Shown: positions 12,101 through 23,100 of the stretch, piece after piece
Layout of the letters: each line of letters opens with the position of its first letter
Numbering within the stretch: position 1 is the first letter of the stretch
Assembly (NCBI GenBank): GCA_948144175.1
Contig: CANXME010000897.1
Span: 62,001-126,000 of the forward strand
DNA: 64,000 bases
Reading direction: 5' to 3'
DNA from: Closterium sp. NIES-65
Lineage: Eukaryota > Streptophyta > Zygnematophyceae > Desmidiales > Closteriaceae
The notes under the pieces: generated by a model
What the model saw: only the letters and a program-made list of their open reading frames with translations
Databases searched by the model: none
What the model was told of the DNA's origin: nothing
Position numbers and translations under genes: made by a program

Positions 12101-15100
12101 GCACTCCTTCCCTCCCCCCGCCACCGCACTTCCTTGTGCCAAGTCCCCCCCCGGTAGACCCCCTCCCCCCTCAGGGTCCTGCCCCTTCAGGTGTGTCCCA
12201 GGTAGATGCAGTCGAGCCGGTCTTGGTTGCTGGTGACTCTGGTACTGCTGCGGGTGCTAAGCCTGGGGGTGCTGACTCTGGGGGTGCTGCGCGCATGGGT
12301 GCTGAGCCTGGGGGGGCAGCGTCTGGGGGTGCTGCGACTGGGGGTGCTGAGCCTGGGGGTGATGAGCCTGGTGGTGCTACGACTGGGGGTGCTGAGCCTG
12401 GGGGTGCTACGACTGGGGGTGCTGAGCCTGGGGGTCCTTCGCCTGGGGGTGCTGCGTCTGGAGCTGCTGAGCCTGAGGGTGCTGAGACTGGAGCTACTGA
12501 GCCTGGGGGTGCGGAGCCCGCGGCCGCTGGACCTGCTCGTGTGGCGTCTGGCGGTGTTGGGCCTGCTGGTTCTCCGGGTGCTTCGTCTCGGCGGGAGCCA
12601 CTCTCTCCACAGGAGCTGCACGAGTGGTTTGCCCGGCGCTGGAGGCGTATTACTAGAGCTGGTGCTTCTTCGGCTGCTCAGGGTGCTGGTGCCACCGGTC
12701 TCGGAGGTGCTCGTCCTGCGAGTGCTACTGGAGTCGGAGCTACTGAGGGTGTTGGCGCTGAGGCTACTGCTTTCAGTCCTGGCGGCGGTCCTGCTGCGGG
12801 TGCTGCTGGTGCTGCTGGAGGTACTGGAGCTGGAGGTGCTGTTGACGCTGGTGCTGCCGCTGGGGGTGCTGGTGCTGTCCTTGCTGTGTCTGGAGTCGCC
12901 GCGCGGCCTCGGCCGTTCTTTGTTCCGCTCCTTCAGCAGGTTTTTGGTCTTCCTCCTCCCTTAGAGTGTCCACCGCCTGTCTAGTCGCAGTCACAGTTAC
13001 CGCCGGCCTCCCCACTGCCTTCTCCTTCTCCGTACACTGGTCCTAGTGGAGGTCTTGCTGAGCGTCGTGAGCCTGCGTCTCGTCCTGCGTCGCCTGTTCG
13101 TGCTGCTCGCACTAGTGGTCGCAGTTCGCGTCAGCGTCCTCCTCCTGTCCCTGGCACGCACCGGATTTCTCTGCGTCCGTCCACTGCTCCTCTGCGTGCC
13201 CTTTTGCCCTCTCCTCATGAGTCCTCTCTTCCTGTGCTTGCCGACCCTGAGTCGGACTCTCTTCGTGCTGCCAGTCCTACTGTCACGCGTCTCCTTGCTA
13301 CTGTCGTCACTGACCCCTCCTTTGAGTCCACTGCTGCGTCTGCTGTTGTTGCTGAGCTCGTCGACTTTGCTGCTCGCTGTCGTCTAGACTACGCTGCTTG
13401 TCTTGTTGCTGAGTCTGCGTCTGTCTGTCTTCCGTCCGTCGGGGGTGAGTGTGCTCTTGGCACGGACGTCCTTGAGGATAGGCAGGAGGAGTTCCAGTGT
13501 CTGGCTGCTGCTTCATCTCATCTCGCGTCCGTACTGCTTACCCCTGAGGGAGACCCGGATGCACTAGATATCCCGACTCCGCGCTCTTACGCGGAGGCCG
13601 TAGAGGGTCCCTACTCCTCTCAGTGGCAGGCAGCTATGGATGCAGAGATGGCTTCCTGGAAGTCCAAAGGCACCTACGTTGACGCGGTTCCCCCTTCTGG
13701 GGCGAACATCGTCAGTGGCATGTGGATCTTCAGGGTGAAGCGGCCGCCGAGCTCTCCACCTGTCTTCAAGGCGCGGTACGTGGCTCGTGGCTTCAGTCAG
13801 CGACAGGGAGTTGACTACTTTCAGACCTTCTCTCCCACCCCAAAGATGACCACTCTTCGGGTGCTGCTACACGTAGCCGCTCAGCGTGACTACGAGCTTC
13901 ACTCCCTTGAGTTCAGCACTGCTTTCCTGCAGGGTAGCCTGCACAAGGAGATCTGGTTGCGCCGTCCACTTGGCTTCTTTGGGACTTTCCCTCCTGGCAC
14001 CCAGTGGAGCCTCCGACGGCCAGTCTACGGTCTCCGCCAGGCACCGCGCGAGTGGCACGACACACTGAGCACTACACTTGCGGCTCTTGGGTTTGCTCCC
14101 TCTACTGCTGACCCGTCGCTGTTTCTACGCACCGACACCTCTCTGCCGCCGTTCTACATCCTCGTGTACGTCGACGACTTTGTCTTTGCCACAGCTAACA
14201 CTGCTGGACTCGCCCACGTGAAGTCAGAGCTGCAGAAGAGACACACGTGCACAGACCTGGGTGAACTGCGCAGCTACCTTGGCTTGCAGATCACCCGGGA
14301 CAGAGCACGCCGCACCATTACCCTGACTCAGTCACACATGGTGCAGCAGGTCCTTCAGCGCTTCGGCTTCACGTACTCCTCGCCTGAGGCCACTCCTCTG
14401 TCTACTCGCCACTCGCTCTCAGCTCTGCCTTCGGATGAGTCCGTAGAGTGGAGTGGCCCGTACCCAGAGCTTGTTGGCTGCCTCATGTACCTGATGACCT
14501 GCACACGACCTGATCTTGCATACCCTCTTAGCATTCTTGCACGCTATGTTGCTCCCGGGAGATACAGACCAGAGCACATGGCTGCAGCGAAGAGGGTGTT
14601 GCGCTACTTGTGCAGTACGTCGGGCATGGGGCTAGTGCTTGGAGGGCGGAGTCCAGTGGTCCTCACTGGGCACGCGGACGCTTCTTGGGCAGACGACCAG
14701 GCTACGCAGCGGTCGTCACAGGGTTACACCTTCAGCCTTGGTTCCGGCTCTGTTTCGTGGCGGGCTACCTGCTCGTCTTCTGTTCTCGGCTTCAGTTGTG
14801 AGGCTGAGATCTACGCCGGGGCCATGGCTGCACAAGAGCTTCGCTGGCTCACCTACCTGCTGATTGACCTCGGAGAGCCGCCTCGTTCTCCTCCAGTGCT
14901 GTATGTAGACAACAAGGCCATGCTGGCCTTGTGTCGAGAGCAGAGACTGGAGCACAGAACGAAGCACATTGCTCTTCGCTACTTCCTTGCTTGTGAGCTG
15001 CAGCAGCGTGGTCAGTTGCGTCTTGCGTACGTGGCCTCTGAGGCCAACACTGCTGATATCTTCACCAAGGCACTTGCGCCTTGTGATCATCAGCGCTTCT

Positions 15101-15150
15101 GTACTCAGCTTGGTCTTGTGCCTGTCTTGCCTCACTTGCTCACCTCTTGA
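9196..15150 (+). pseudogene. Copia-B gag-pol polyprotein with nonsense codons
   Basis: The frame opens at MASPSVLAFDAEG (9196), a start shared by sister elements. Gag ends in a very long glycine tract (about 9995-10190). Stops interrupt the single frame at 10384 (TAA), 10438 (TAG) and 12982 (TAG). Downstream are protease FTLDSGASRSFF (about 10720), WHHRLGHPSLPRL, integrase LHMDVWGPARV / HSDRGGEF / PQQNGIAERR (about 11390-11730), a GGAEPGGA-type repeat linker (12240-12530), RT with YVDD at 14167-14178, and RNase H with HADASWADD and TADIFTKAL near 15060. Apart from the stops the frame is undamaged. Confidence 0.9.
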
Positions 15151-15491
15151 CCTTGCTTGTACAGTTACATATATATACACCTGCTCTTGCTTGTCTAGCT
15201 TTCTATATATATGTTCTCATGCATGTGAACTGGCCTTGTGGCCTTGAACTTGTGCTCGGAATGTGTGGTGACTTTGTGATCCACCCTGAGCTTGCTTTGC
15301 TTTACTTTGCTTGACTGGTCTTGTGACCGCTTGTTCTCCCCCACATTGCCTATGGGGGTGTGTCAGAACATTATAGCTTATGCTTTTGTGTAGGCTGTAG
15401 TGGGGTAGCCCATATGGGGTACAACCCAATTAGGGTTAGTACTTGTACCCAACTGTTTCATAGTTCATTCATTCTCGTTCACATTTTCTCA

Positions 15492-15820
15492 GTTACACGC
15501 GGCGCACAATCGACACGAAATGTAGCGACTCGATGTTACACATGTGGTTCGATGTAATTGAGTTGCTATAAATTGTGATTACTTTGTATGCATGAGACAT
15601 ATTGAAATCCTGAATCATCTTGTACATGGTCCATTCGAACCAAAATTCCAGAGAGGTCTATCCTTGCTTCTAAGAGCACTAGCAATCACGTGAATGCCAA
15701 TATCTCGGCGTATACTTGGGCGATTGACGTGTTTGACGGCTCGTTGGAAAGCCGACGCTGTGCTCTATCATTTAGTACAACTTAGAGTCCCTGCCATTTA
15801 GAGGACACGCCTCTACATCA
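15492..15820 (+). repeat. Copia-A 3' LTR, right part
   Basis: This continues the LTR split at 8121, beginning with the duplicated GTTAC and matching 3512-3841. It ends CTCTACATCA before the CCGCA duplication. Confidence 0.9.
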
Positions 15821-15825
15821 CCGCA

Positions 15826-15920
15826 CGTCCAGCGTCATGTCCGCCGACTGCCTCTACACGGCGTTCGACGGCCACACACTACCACCCATCAACGAGGCCA
15901 ACGGCCAGCTATTGGCGTAA
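15826..15920 (+). pseudogene. Root-cap gene A, C-terminal end
   Basis: Reading on from the CCGCA duplication gives TSSVMSADCLYTAF, then a GHTLPPINEANG block and a TAA at 15918. It continues EVKDYR at 3283 and is nearly identical to the end of copy B (30340-30449). The ADCLYTAF motif corresponds to the conserved DC...F end of Root_cap domains. Confidence 0.75.
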
Positions 15921-18143
15921 CGACAAGGAGAAATAATGCCATAATCATGAATTTTCCAGCTTGGGTTGGTCGGTCACTCTTGTGATCCTTAATATAGTTG
16001 TAGAACAACTTTATGCTTTGAAGGCTCAAGTATCGTGGGCAATCAGTGGGCAATTATCACCGTCTCCGTCCCGATTTGTCTTACGTCCGACGTCAGGGCG
16101 CAGGAGGATTTGTAAAAATGTATTTGTTTGACTACTAGCTTTGCTTCCTTCTCGCTGAAGCTTGTGATAACTTTTACCATGGTGTGAGGTCTCTACCAAC
16201 AGTATCTGAACAAGTGAAGCAGGTATGCTTTATCACGACAGGAACATGAATCACTTGGTCGGATCAGATGGATGAGATGGCCCTGCTGGCTGTTTGGCTA
16301 TTGGAATGATTTTGAGTTCGAGCAACGCTATGCTTCAGCTGGGATGGGATGGGAGGCTGGGATGGGCGCTGCGATCGAATAAGACTTTTTGGAATTTGAA
16401 ATGGGATGTGATGAAATGGAAGAGATGGAGTAGAATTGGAAGGGATTTGATTGGATGGATGGGATTGGCTGGGATATTGAAGCACAGCACTGTCGCAACA
16501 CCCGAATAGACACTGCGGCTCGACGGGTGGCGGGCGGGACGAGTGGGTATGTGACGAGTTGAGAGATAGAAGGGGATGGGATGGGATGTTTTGGGGTTGA
16601 ATGTGTGATCAGATGGGATGGAATGAGATGCATTCAGAGTGGTGCAGTGTGGAGTTACCACCAGAAATGCGCCTCGTCAACTGCTTGACTCGCAGCTGAC
16701 GGGCGGTGAAAATGGAACCAGTCCATGTCCTCAACACGACAATGGCTACTGCATGCACGAAGAGCCGAACCTGCACCCCGTACCGCACTCCACATAGTAG
16801 AGATGGCATTTTGTTCCGACCGAGGAGAGGCTGGTGGGGTGAGGGGGAGGGGATAAAATTGGCTACGTGGACACCCGACCAGACAAACTCTTTGCCCTTG
16901 CGTCGCCACAGGTGTACATGTGAGATGGTGAGTGGAGGTCCTGGTTGGGATCGAGGACGACATGGAAATGGGACAGCTATTTGTCTGAAAGAGTAGCCTC
17001 CATGATACTTTATAGTCAATGCTGAATGTCATTTCAGACGTCAAGCTATGGCCAATAACTGTTGAGAATAGGAGGCTATGTAAAGCCTAGGGTTGAGGCT
17101 TAGGAAAGTAGCGAGAGGAAATGCAAGCCAAAAAGAGGGCTTCACTAATGAGAATAGCAAGTACAAATAGGTAAACAGCAACACAAGAAGGTGCACCACC
17201 AAAAATGATGCAATATCTACACTACAACTGCAAACGATTAAATAAAATATGTAAACATATTTTGACAATAACGAGGTAACGAAAGGGCCAAACTAGAACC
17301 TTTTTCAACCGTAGCAAAAAGCGGCACAATCTCTAGAATCCCCTACAGTGAAACTAGTGGGTAGTTGACGGCTTCGGCGAACTGTTAAAGCCAGGGTCTT
17401 AAGTAAGCTAAGGAGCCGTCAACTGCAAAGCAGTTGACGCTAGGTTACCTAGTTATTGCCGACAAAGTTATTTCTGGTTGGGTTGAAAAATCAGCTTGCG
17501 ACACACCCCAGAAGCGACTTTCGATGAGTTGGGGGCATTTTAGGTTTGGCTCCGAACCAAGTTTCCAAACCTAGAAGGTTCCGGTACACCCAACGATTTG
17601 CGTTCACTTCGCACCCCTCGCTTCTCCCCACTTCAAACCTTTCACCTCGCCAACCAATCGCAGCCCAACTTTCACTAGCAACTGCAAAACACTTGTAGTA
17701 CTTGAGACCCTGGCTTTAAGAACCGATCTAGAACGTCGTCCTTGCCACAGGATTGATTGACCCAATGGGACCATTCCCAAATTGACAAGGAAATTCGCCT
17801 CACCATCCTTTCAAACAAGGAGATAGGAATCCGTCGACAACGGGAGTATGGCGCAACATAGTTCCCTGAATCGTCACACATAAATGCGCTCAACTCGAAC
17901 ACCACTATCATCAGACGAATCACTCCTTCCTCGATTTACCAGCAATTCACAGTATATTTTGCAGCACGGCCCTTCTATCATTTCCTGCTTAACCATCTGC
18001 GGAGCTGATCACATCTACAAGTACTTCCAATTTCTCATCTCCGAGACCTATATTAATAGTAGTCAGCTTTTCCACTTTCACTCCTTCAAAACTTTGACCG
18101 CTCCTCGCCCCCATTCTTGTGCGTTGAACACATTTTACTCGTC
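15921..18143. other. Intergenic, no gene recognised
   Basis: This is mostly unique-looking sequence with scattered short ORFs. A GATGGGATGG-rich stretch (16290-16630) and a TCAACTGCTTGACTCGC segment (about 16680) weakly resemble sequence downstream of copy B (30940-31200), so the gene duplication may have included the 3' flank. An inverted-repeat pair and a hairpin near 17400-17720 are listed separately. Confidence 0.4.
17385..17719. repeat. Inverted-repeat pair, possible small MITE
   Basis: TTAAAGCCAGGGTCTTAAGTA at 17385-17405 reappears inverted, with one mismatch, at 17699-17719. Both outer ends carry TTAA, which could be a target duplication. Inside, CGTCAACTGC-AAA-GCAGTTGACG (17417-17439) is a perfect hairpin. 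There is no ORF. A non-autonomous DNA element about 335 bp long is the simplest reading. Confidence 0.4.
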
Positions 18144-18508
18144 ATGTTGAGATTCAGAGTGCTCCTTGCGATCGTGCTGGGGCTGGCAGTGCAGTGGTAT
18201 GTCGCCGCCGCAGCCGGAGGATTGACGAGCACCACCACGACCGGAGGGACGGGTAGCAACAGCCCCACGGGCGATCCGTGCGTACCGGCGCAGAACATCA
18301 CGTGCTCCACTGCGTGCAACTCGGGCAACGCCGGTGTGTACTCGCGCTACTCGCTCCCCGTGTTTCTGCAGAATGCGACGTGTCCGCTAGAGTACAACAA
18401 CGCCATCAGCACAAGCCGCCTGTACTGCTACGACGGCAAGAGCCTGCCTGCGTGTTGCAACAAGTGCATCATTCGTCGCACGTGCTCCTACTGGCAATTT
18501 TACCAACA
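18144..18508 (+). CDS. Signal-peptide, cysteine-rich first exon, probably of root-cap gene B
   Basis: ATG at 18144 opens a hydrophobic leader (MLRFRVLLAIVLGLAVQW) with small residues AAAAGG after it, a good secretory signal. A Thr/Gly-rich linker and an eight- to ten-cysteine segment follow (DPCVPAQNITCSTACNSG to CNKCIIRRTCSYW). Root_cap proteins have this kind of Cys-rich N-terminus before the conserved domain. The frame ends at ACA|GTGAGT, a good donor at 18509. The next matching exon lies 9 kb away beyond Copia-C. The link to copy B rests on family architecture and order only. An upstream in-frame ATG at 18117 would spoil the signal peptide less than expected but adds charged residues. Confidence 0.55.
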
Positions 18509-19330
18509 GTGAGTAACCTCAGACGACCACCTTCAACCAACTCGGAAATCTATCATCGCGGAAAAGCCAAGTGTGAAAAGTCACAGAAATGTGACTTTTC
18601 CGTGACATTTTTGCGTTACGGAAAAGTCATGGTTGGAAGTGCCAAGAATTGAAGTCACGGAAATGTCACGTTAAAGTATCGAAATTTCGTACAGAGAGTC
18701 CTAGAAATGTGCCTGGTGAAGTGATGTTCTCGTCACTTTTCTGTTTCCCATGCCATGTGGCCAAGTGGCGTTACATCTTTCCAGATATTTTGCCAGGCGT
18801 ACATGTTGGAGATTGGCCGAGATGGACCAATCAAATGTCAGTGATGGGTGTGCCAGAACGTAATTTGATTGGCTAGCGATTTTGACGAGCGACCGCATGT
18901 CAGACATGAAACACAGCATGTTCGCACGTCGAAAATTCAGGATAGCACAATCGGGACGTCCATTGGCGTTTTGCAATATGCTTCATTATTCAAAACGTAC
19001 ATAACAACCGTACGTGTGCACAACTGCACGTCCATATGGACAAATAGCTAACACGCTCTAAATTTTAGCCTAGTTAAGAAGTATAAAGCCTAGATGGTCG
19101 GACGGAACCTAACAAAATCAACAACTTAAATATTGGAACGGTTTGGTGCCTGCATAATAAACGCCGAACATTAAGGAACCTGCAATCATGACAACAGCAA
19201 AAGATCGTGACACGTGAGAAAAAGAAAAAGGCAACAACGTGAACAGGTCGAAGAATAAAACGAGCGACGGTGTGACAGATCCATATGCAAAAATCGTGAC
19301 ACTTACACCATTTACTCACCATGCGCAGCT
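18509..19330. other. Intron-like sequence with hairpin-rich non-coding repeats
   Basis: GAAAAGTCACA-GAAA-TGTGACTTTTC (about 18577-18602) is an inverted repeat followed by further GTCACG/CGTGAC motifs. Similar GTCAC-rich motifs recur at 27735-27800, so this may be a decayed DNA element family. No coding signal was seen. Confidence 0.35.
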
Positions 19331-19343
19331 CCACCGCTCCCTC

Positions 19344-19956
19344 ACACGCCAAAGGCCGTGGTGAATAGATCCTCGAGCGAGCCGGTCTGCTCGACGTGCT
19401 CCCGCTGCAGAACGGTGATGCAGTGCGCGCAGCGTACAGTGGAGAGGCGGTAGGCGTGAATGGAGCGTGGTGCGAAAGCCCATGAGTACATCGAGCGCCG
19501 CCTGCAACGCCTGCTCACTCTCCGTCCAACGCCGACGTCGACTCGTCCAGAAGCAACACCCTCAGATTCCGCAAAATCGCGCGCCCAATCGCCACGCGCT
19601 GCTTCTTCCCCCCCGGACAGCTGCGAGCCTCGCTCCCCCACCTGCGTCTCGTAGCCCTGCGGCTTAAGGGGGAGTGCAAGGAGGGAAGAGAGCGGCAAGG
19701 ATGGGAGTGAGAGCTCGGGGCACGGGAGGCGGAAACGGAGGGTAAGGGGAAACGGAAAGCAGTTTGAGGAGCAGGGGTAAGAGGGAGAGACAGATGGCGG
19801 AAGAGAGATGGACGAAGGAGAGGCGCGAGCGCACTTACGTCGGCCAGGGAGGATGTGGCGAGGCTGAAGCGCTGGAAGATGGGCACGTCCGGGCGCGAGG
19901 GGTACGCAAAGGTCACCTCGTGCAGCTCCAGCGCTCCCTCACACGCCCGGCGAACC
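19344..19956 (-). pseudogene. ABCB-type ABC transporter nucleotide-binding-domain fragment
   Basis: On the minus strand an exon at 19839-19956 reads [18 protein letters not shown], then QRFSLATSS, with acceptor TTTCAG and donor GTAAG. A second block (19664 down to 19344) reads [18 protein letters not shown], then [26 protein letters not shown] and, in another frame, YRLSTVRCAHCITVLQ. These are the A-loop strand, Q-loop region, signature LSGG, Walker B and the H-loop of ABCB exporters. The Walker A exon is absent, the frame breaks after DGE, and the H-loop His is Tyr. It is a dead fragment lying inside the space of root-cap gene B. Confidence 0.75.
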
Positions 19957-20104
19957 CTGAAAATCTATGGGGAATGGAGGTGGGAGGGGAGGGCAGAAAC
20001 AGAGGGAGATAGACACATGGAGGGGGGTAGATTGGGAGTGAGATAAGGAGTCGCGAGTGGGTGTATATGCGAAAAAAAGCATAGAGGACCCGAAGTGTAG
20101 GGAC

Positions 20105-23100
20105 TGTCAAACATCATATATGTATTATTGTTGTGTAGGCTATAGTGGGTTAGCCTTTAAGGGGTACACAACTCTAGGGTTTCATACTTGTACTCCAATG
20201 TTTCATAGTTCAATCACTTCTGGATTCTGACATGGTATTAAGAGCTTAGGTTCTAGACCTAAGGGCCCACCGTTCCGCTAGAGGTGCCCTCGTGCGCCCC
20301 ATTTTTTTAGCGCCCTCGTGCGCCTCTCCCCTAGTGCGAACTCGTGCGCTCTCCTCTCATGCTGCCCGTGTGCAGCCCGCTAGCAGCCCGAGCGCGGCCT
20401 CGTCGTTTTAGCGTGCATAGGAAAACCGCCGCCTAGGGCGGCCCGATTTTTTTTTTTTTCTCGCGAGCCCCAGCAGGCCGTCGCCCGTAGGCCCCGCTCG
20501 CCCCTAGGCCGACGCGGGACCCTCAGCCGCCCGCCCGCAGGTCGCAGCCAGCGCGCCCAGAGCGTCGCAGCCCCGCCCGTAGGCCGCCGCGACGCTCCTC
20601 TAGGCCGCCGCCCGCGCACTAGTCAGGCCTACGCACAGCCGCAGCCCGCCCACTACAGCCGCCCACACGCACGCCCCTCGTCACGCACCGCCGCGTAGCC
20701 CAGCCCGAGCCGAGCCGCGCCACCCGAACCGAGCCGCGCCGCCGAACCGAGCCGCGCCGCCCGAACCGAGCCGCGCCGCCCGACCTGAGCCGCGCCGCCC
20801 TACTGTGCCCCACCTGCAGCAACTCCTTTTCCTGTTCCTGTCGTACTACTGCTTCAACTGCTACTGCTACTACTGCTACTGTTCCTACTGCTACTGCTGC
20901 CACTATGGCCACTCCCTCTATTCTCACCTTTGACGCTGAGGGCCGCCCGATTAAGTTTGAAGTTTGGTTAGATGACCTCCACCTGTTCCTCCAAATCACT
21001 GCCAAGGACGATGTCTCCCTGTATGACCACACGTCAGGCGCTGCTCCCGCACCTCCCGCTACTGCTGACAGTACTGCTCACTCCCAATGGCAGACCCGTG
21101 ATGCTCACGCCCGCCTAGCCGTTCGCAGCCACCTGTCGTTAGATGAGCGCGAGCACTTCGGCCAGCATAAGACCGCTAAGGAGCTGTACGATGCAGTAGT
21201 CGCGCGCTACTCCTCCCCTGCCACTGCTGCTATAGGCCGTCTCTCACTACCCTACCTCTTCCCCGACCTGTCCGCCTTTGCCACTGTAGCTGACCTCATC
21301 ACCCACCTCCGTACCAGTGACCTCCGCTACCGTGCCGCACTCCCCCCAGATTTCCTCGCCAAGAACCCCCCCCCGATGTACCTCACACTGTACCACCTTG
21401 TCACCCTCCTCCCTGACTCCCTTAGCACAGTCAGGGACCAGTTTCTCGCCCTCTCCCCCACTGACCTCACTGTCGACCTCCTCGAGAAGGAACTCCTAGC
21501 AGCTGAGAAGGGCATTGTAGCTGTAGGTGCCTCTCGTGGTGACCCCCGCACCCCCTTCTTTGAGGGGTGCTCCCCCTCCCCCCTCCTCCCCTCCATTGCA
21601 TCTGCTGCTGCTGTTGACTTCCTCGGAGCTGAGGGGGTCGGGGCCGCGTCAGCTCCTAGTGGGAGGCGCAAGGGCGGCAGGGGCAAGGGGGGCAGGGGTG
21701 GTGGAGGTGGAGGCGGGGGCGGCGGCGGTGGAGGGGGTGGGGGGGGCGGGGGTGGTGGCAGAAGTGGGAGTGGCGCGGGTAGTGGGGGGTCAGTGGCGGC
21801 ACAGGGGGCAGTGGCGGCGGAGGTGGTGGGGGTGGTGGGGGCGGTGGTGGCAGTGGTGGCGGCAGTGGAGCGGGTGGCAGGCGCGGTGGAGCGGTGCAAC
21901 GTGGGGGGTTCGACGGTGGCCAGAGGCAGCAGCAGCAGCTTCCCGGCGAAACTCCCTCGCCCCAGCAGCTCCGTGAGTGGTACTCTCAGCGTGGGGGGTC
22001 TGGGGGTGGAGGTACCTGCCCGTACGTCATCCGCACAGGTGACCGCACTAGCCAGACTTGTGGGAAGTTTCACACGGCGCAGCGCTGTTTCTTTTGCCTC
22101 GATGACGCCTGGCGCGAGCAGTTCCCTGACGCCTCTGAGCTGCCCCGCTGGGCTGATCTGCTTAAGAAGGGAATTGATATATTTGCTCTTGATTATGATG
22201 CTATCCTTGCTGCTATGTATGCATTGACTATTAGTATTGAGGGTGATTGTTATCTGAGTGTACCGCCCGACCCAGGTATTGGGACCGGTGAGGCTGCAGC
22301 TCTAGGTGCTAGTGCGTCTACTGCTCCAGGTCCTGGTGAGGGTGCTGCCTTAAGTGCTAGTGCGTCTGCTGGTACCGCACCTACTGAGGCACTGCACACC
22401 TTCACACTGGACTCAGGTGCTTCCCGCTGTTTCTTTCGCGACCGCACTGCCCTAGAGCAGCTCCCTAGACCGGTTGCTGTCTCCCTAGCTGACCCCTCAG
22501 GGGGTCCGGTCCTTGCGACCTCCACCACTGCCCTCCCTTGTCCTGCTGTCCCGTCTGGCACGCTGTCGGGCCTCTACCTCCCCTCGTTCTCTACGAACTT
22601 GGTGGCAAGTTCCGCGCTCCAGGACGCAGGTGTTCTACAGTTCACCCCGACCTACGAGCGTGTGACGCACTGCACGTGTGCCCGGACGGGTCGTCACCTG
22701 GCTACCTTCACTCGGCAGCCGGGGTCGGACTTGTACACACTGACCACTGAGTCCCCTCAGGTAGCTGCGTCTGCGTCTGCGTCAAGTCAGCTGTTAGCCC
22801 CCTGCTCGTGTCGCTCCCTGTAGCACAGGACTGTCCTCCGGCACCACTGCCTTGGTCACCCGTCAGTGTAGCGCCTTCGCGGCATGCACTCCAGGTACCT
22901 TGTCTCTGGTCTTCCCAGAGTTCTCCCTCCCCTACCACCCTCGCCTGCTCCTCCCTGTCTTCCCTGTGTCGAGGGGCAACAGCGCGCCGCTCCTCACTCC
23001 TCCTCGTTCCCTCCCACAGAGGCTCCCCTGCAGACTCTCCACCTAGACGAGTGAGGCCCCGCCCGCGTTCAGGGACAGGGCCACGAGCGGTACTTTCTGC

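Larger units (their letters stand above)
8122..15491 (+). mobile_element. Copia-B LTR retrotransposon nested in the Copia-A LTR
   Basis: The element runs from TGTCAGAACA to ACATTTTCTCA, with target duplication GTTAC on both sides (8117-8121 and 15492-15496). The LTRs are only 131 bp (8122-8252 and 15361-15491) and differ at two positions, so it is young. Primer site TGGTATCGAGCAGG starts at 8253. The 3' end has a conserved untranslated region ending in CCTATGGGGGTG before the LTR. It has the full gag-protease-integrase-RT-RNase H order in a single frame, broken only by stop codons. It is closely related to Copia-E and more distantly to C and D. Confidence 0.93.
3289..15820 (+). mobile_element. 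Copia-A LTR retrotransposon (outer element, hosts Copia-B)
   Basis: The element runs from TGTTGGAGGG to CTCTACATCA and is flanked by the 5-bp duplication CCGCA (3284-3288 and 15821-15825). Its LTRs are about 553 bp, and the 3' LTR is split by Copia-B. By eye the LTRs differ at roughly ten positions, so insertion is fairly recent. The domain order gag, protease, integrase, RT, RNase H is that of Ty1/copia. The longer LTR and canonical primer site set it apart from Copia-B to Copia-E. Frameshifts and stops make it non-autonomous. Confidence 0.92.
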
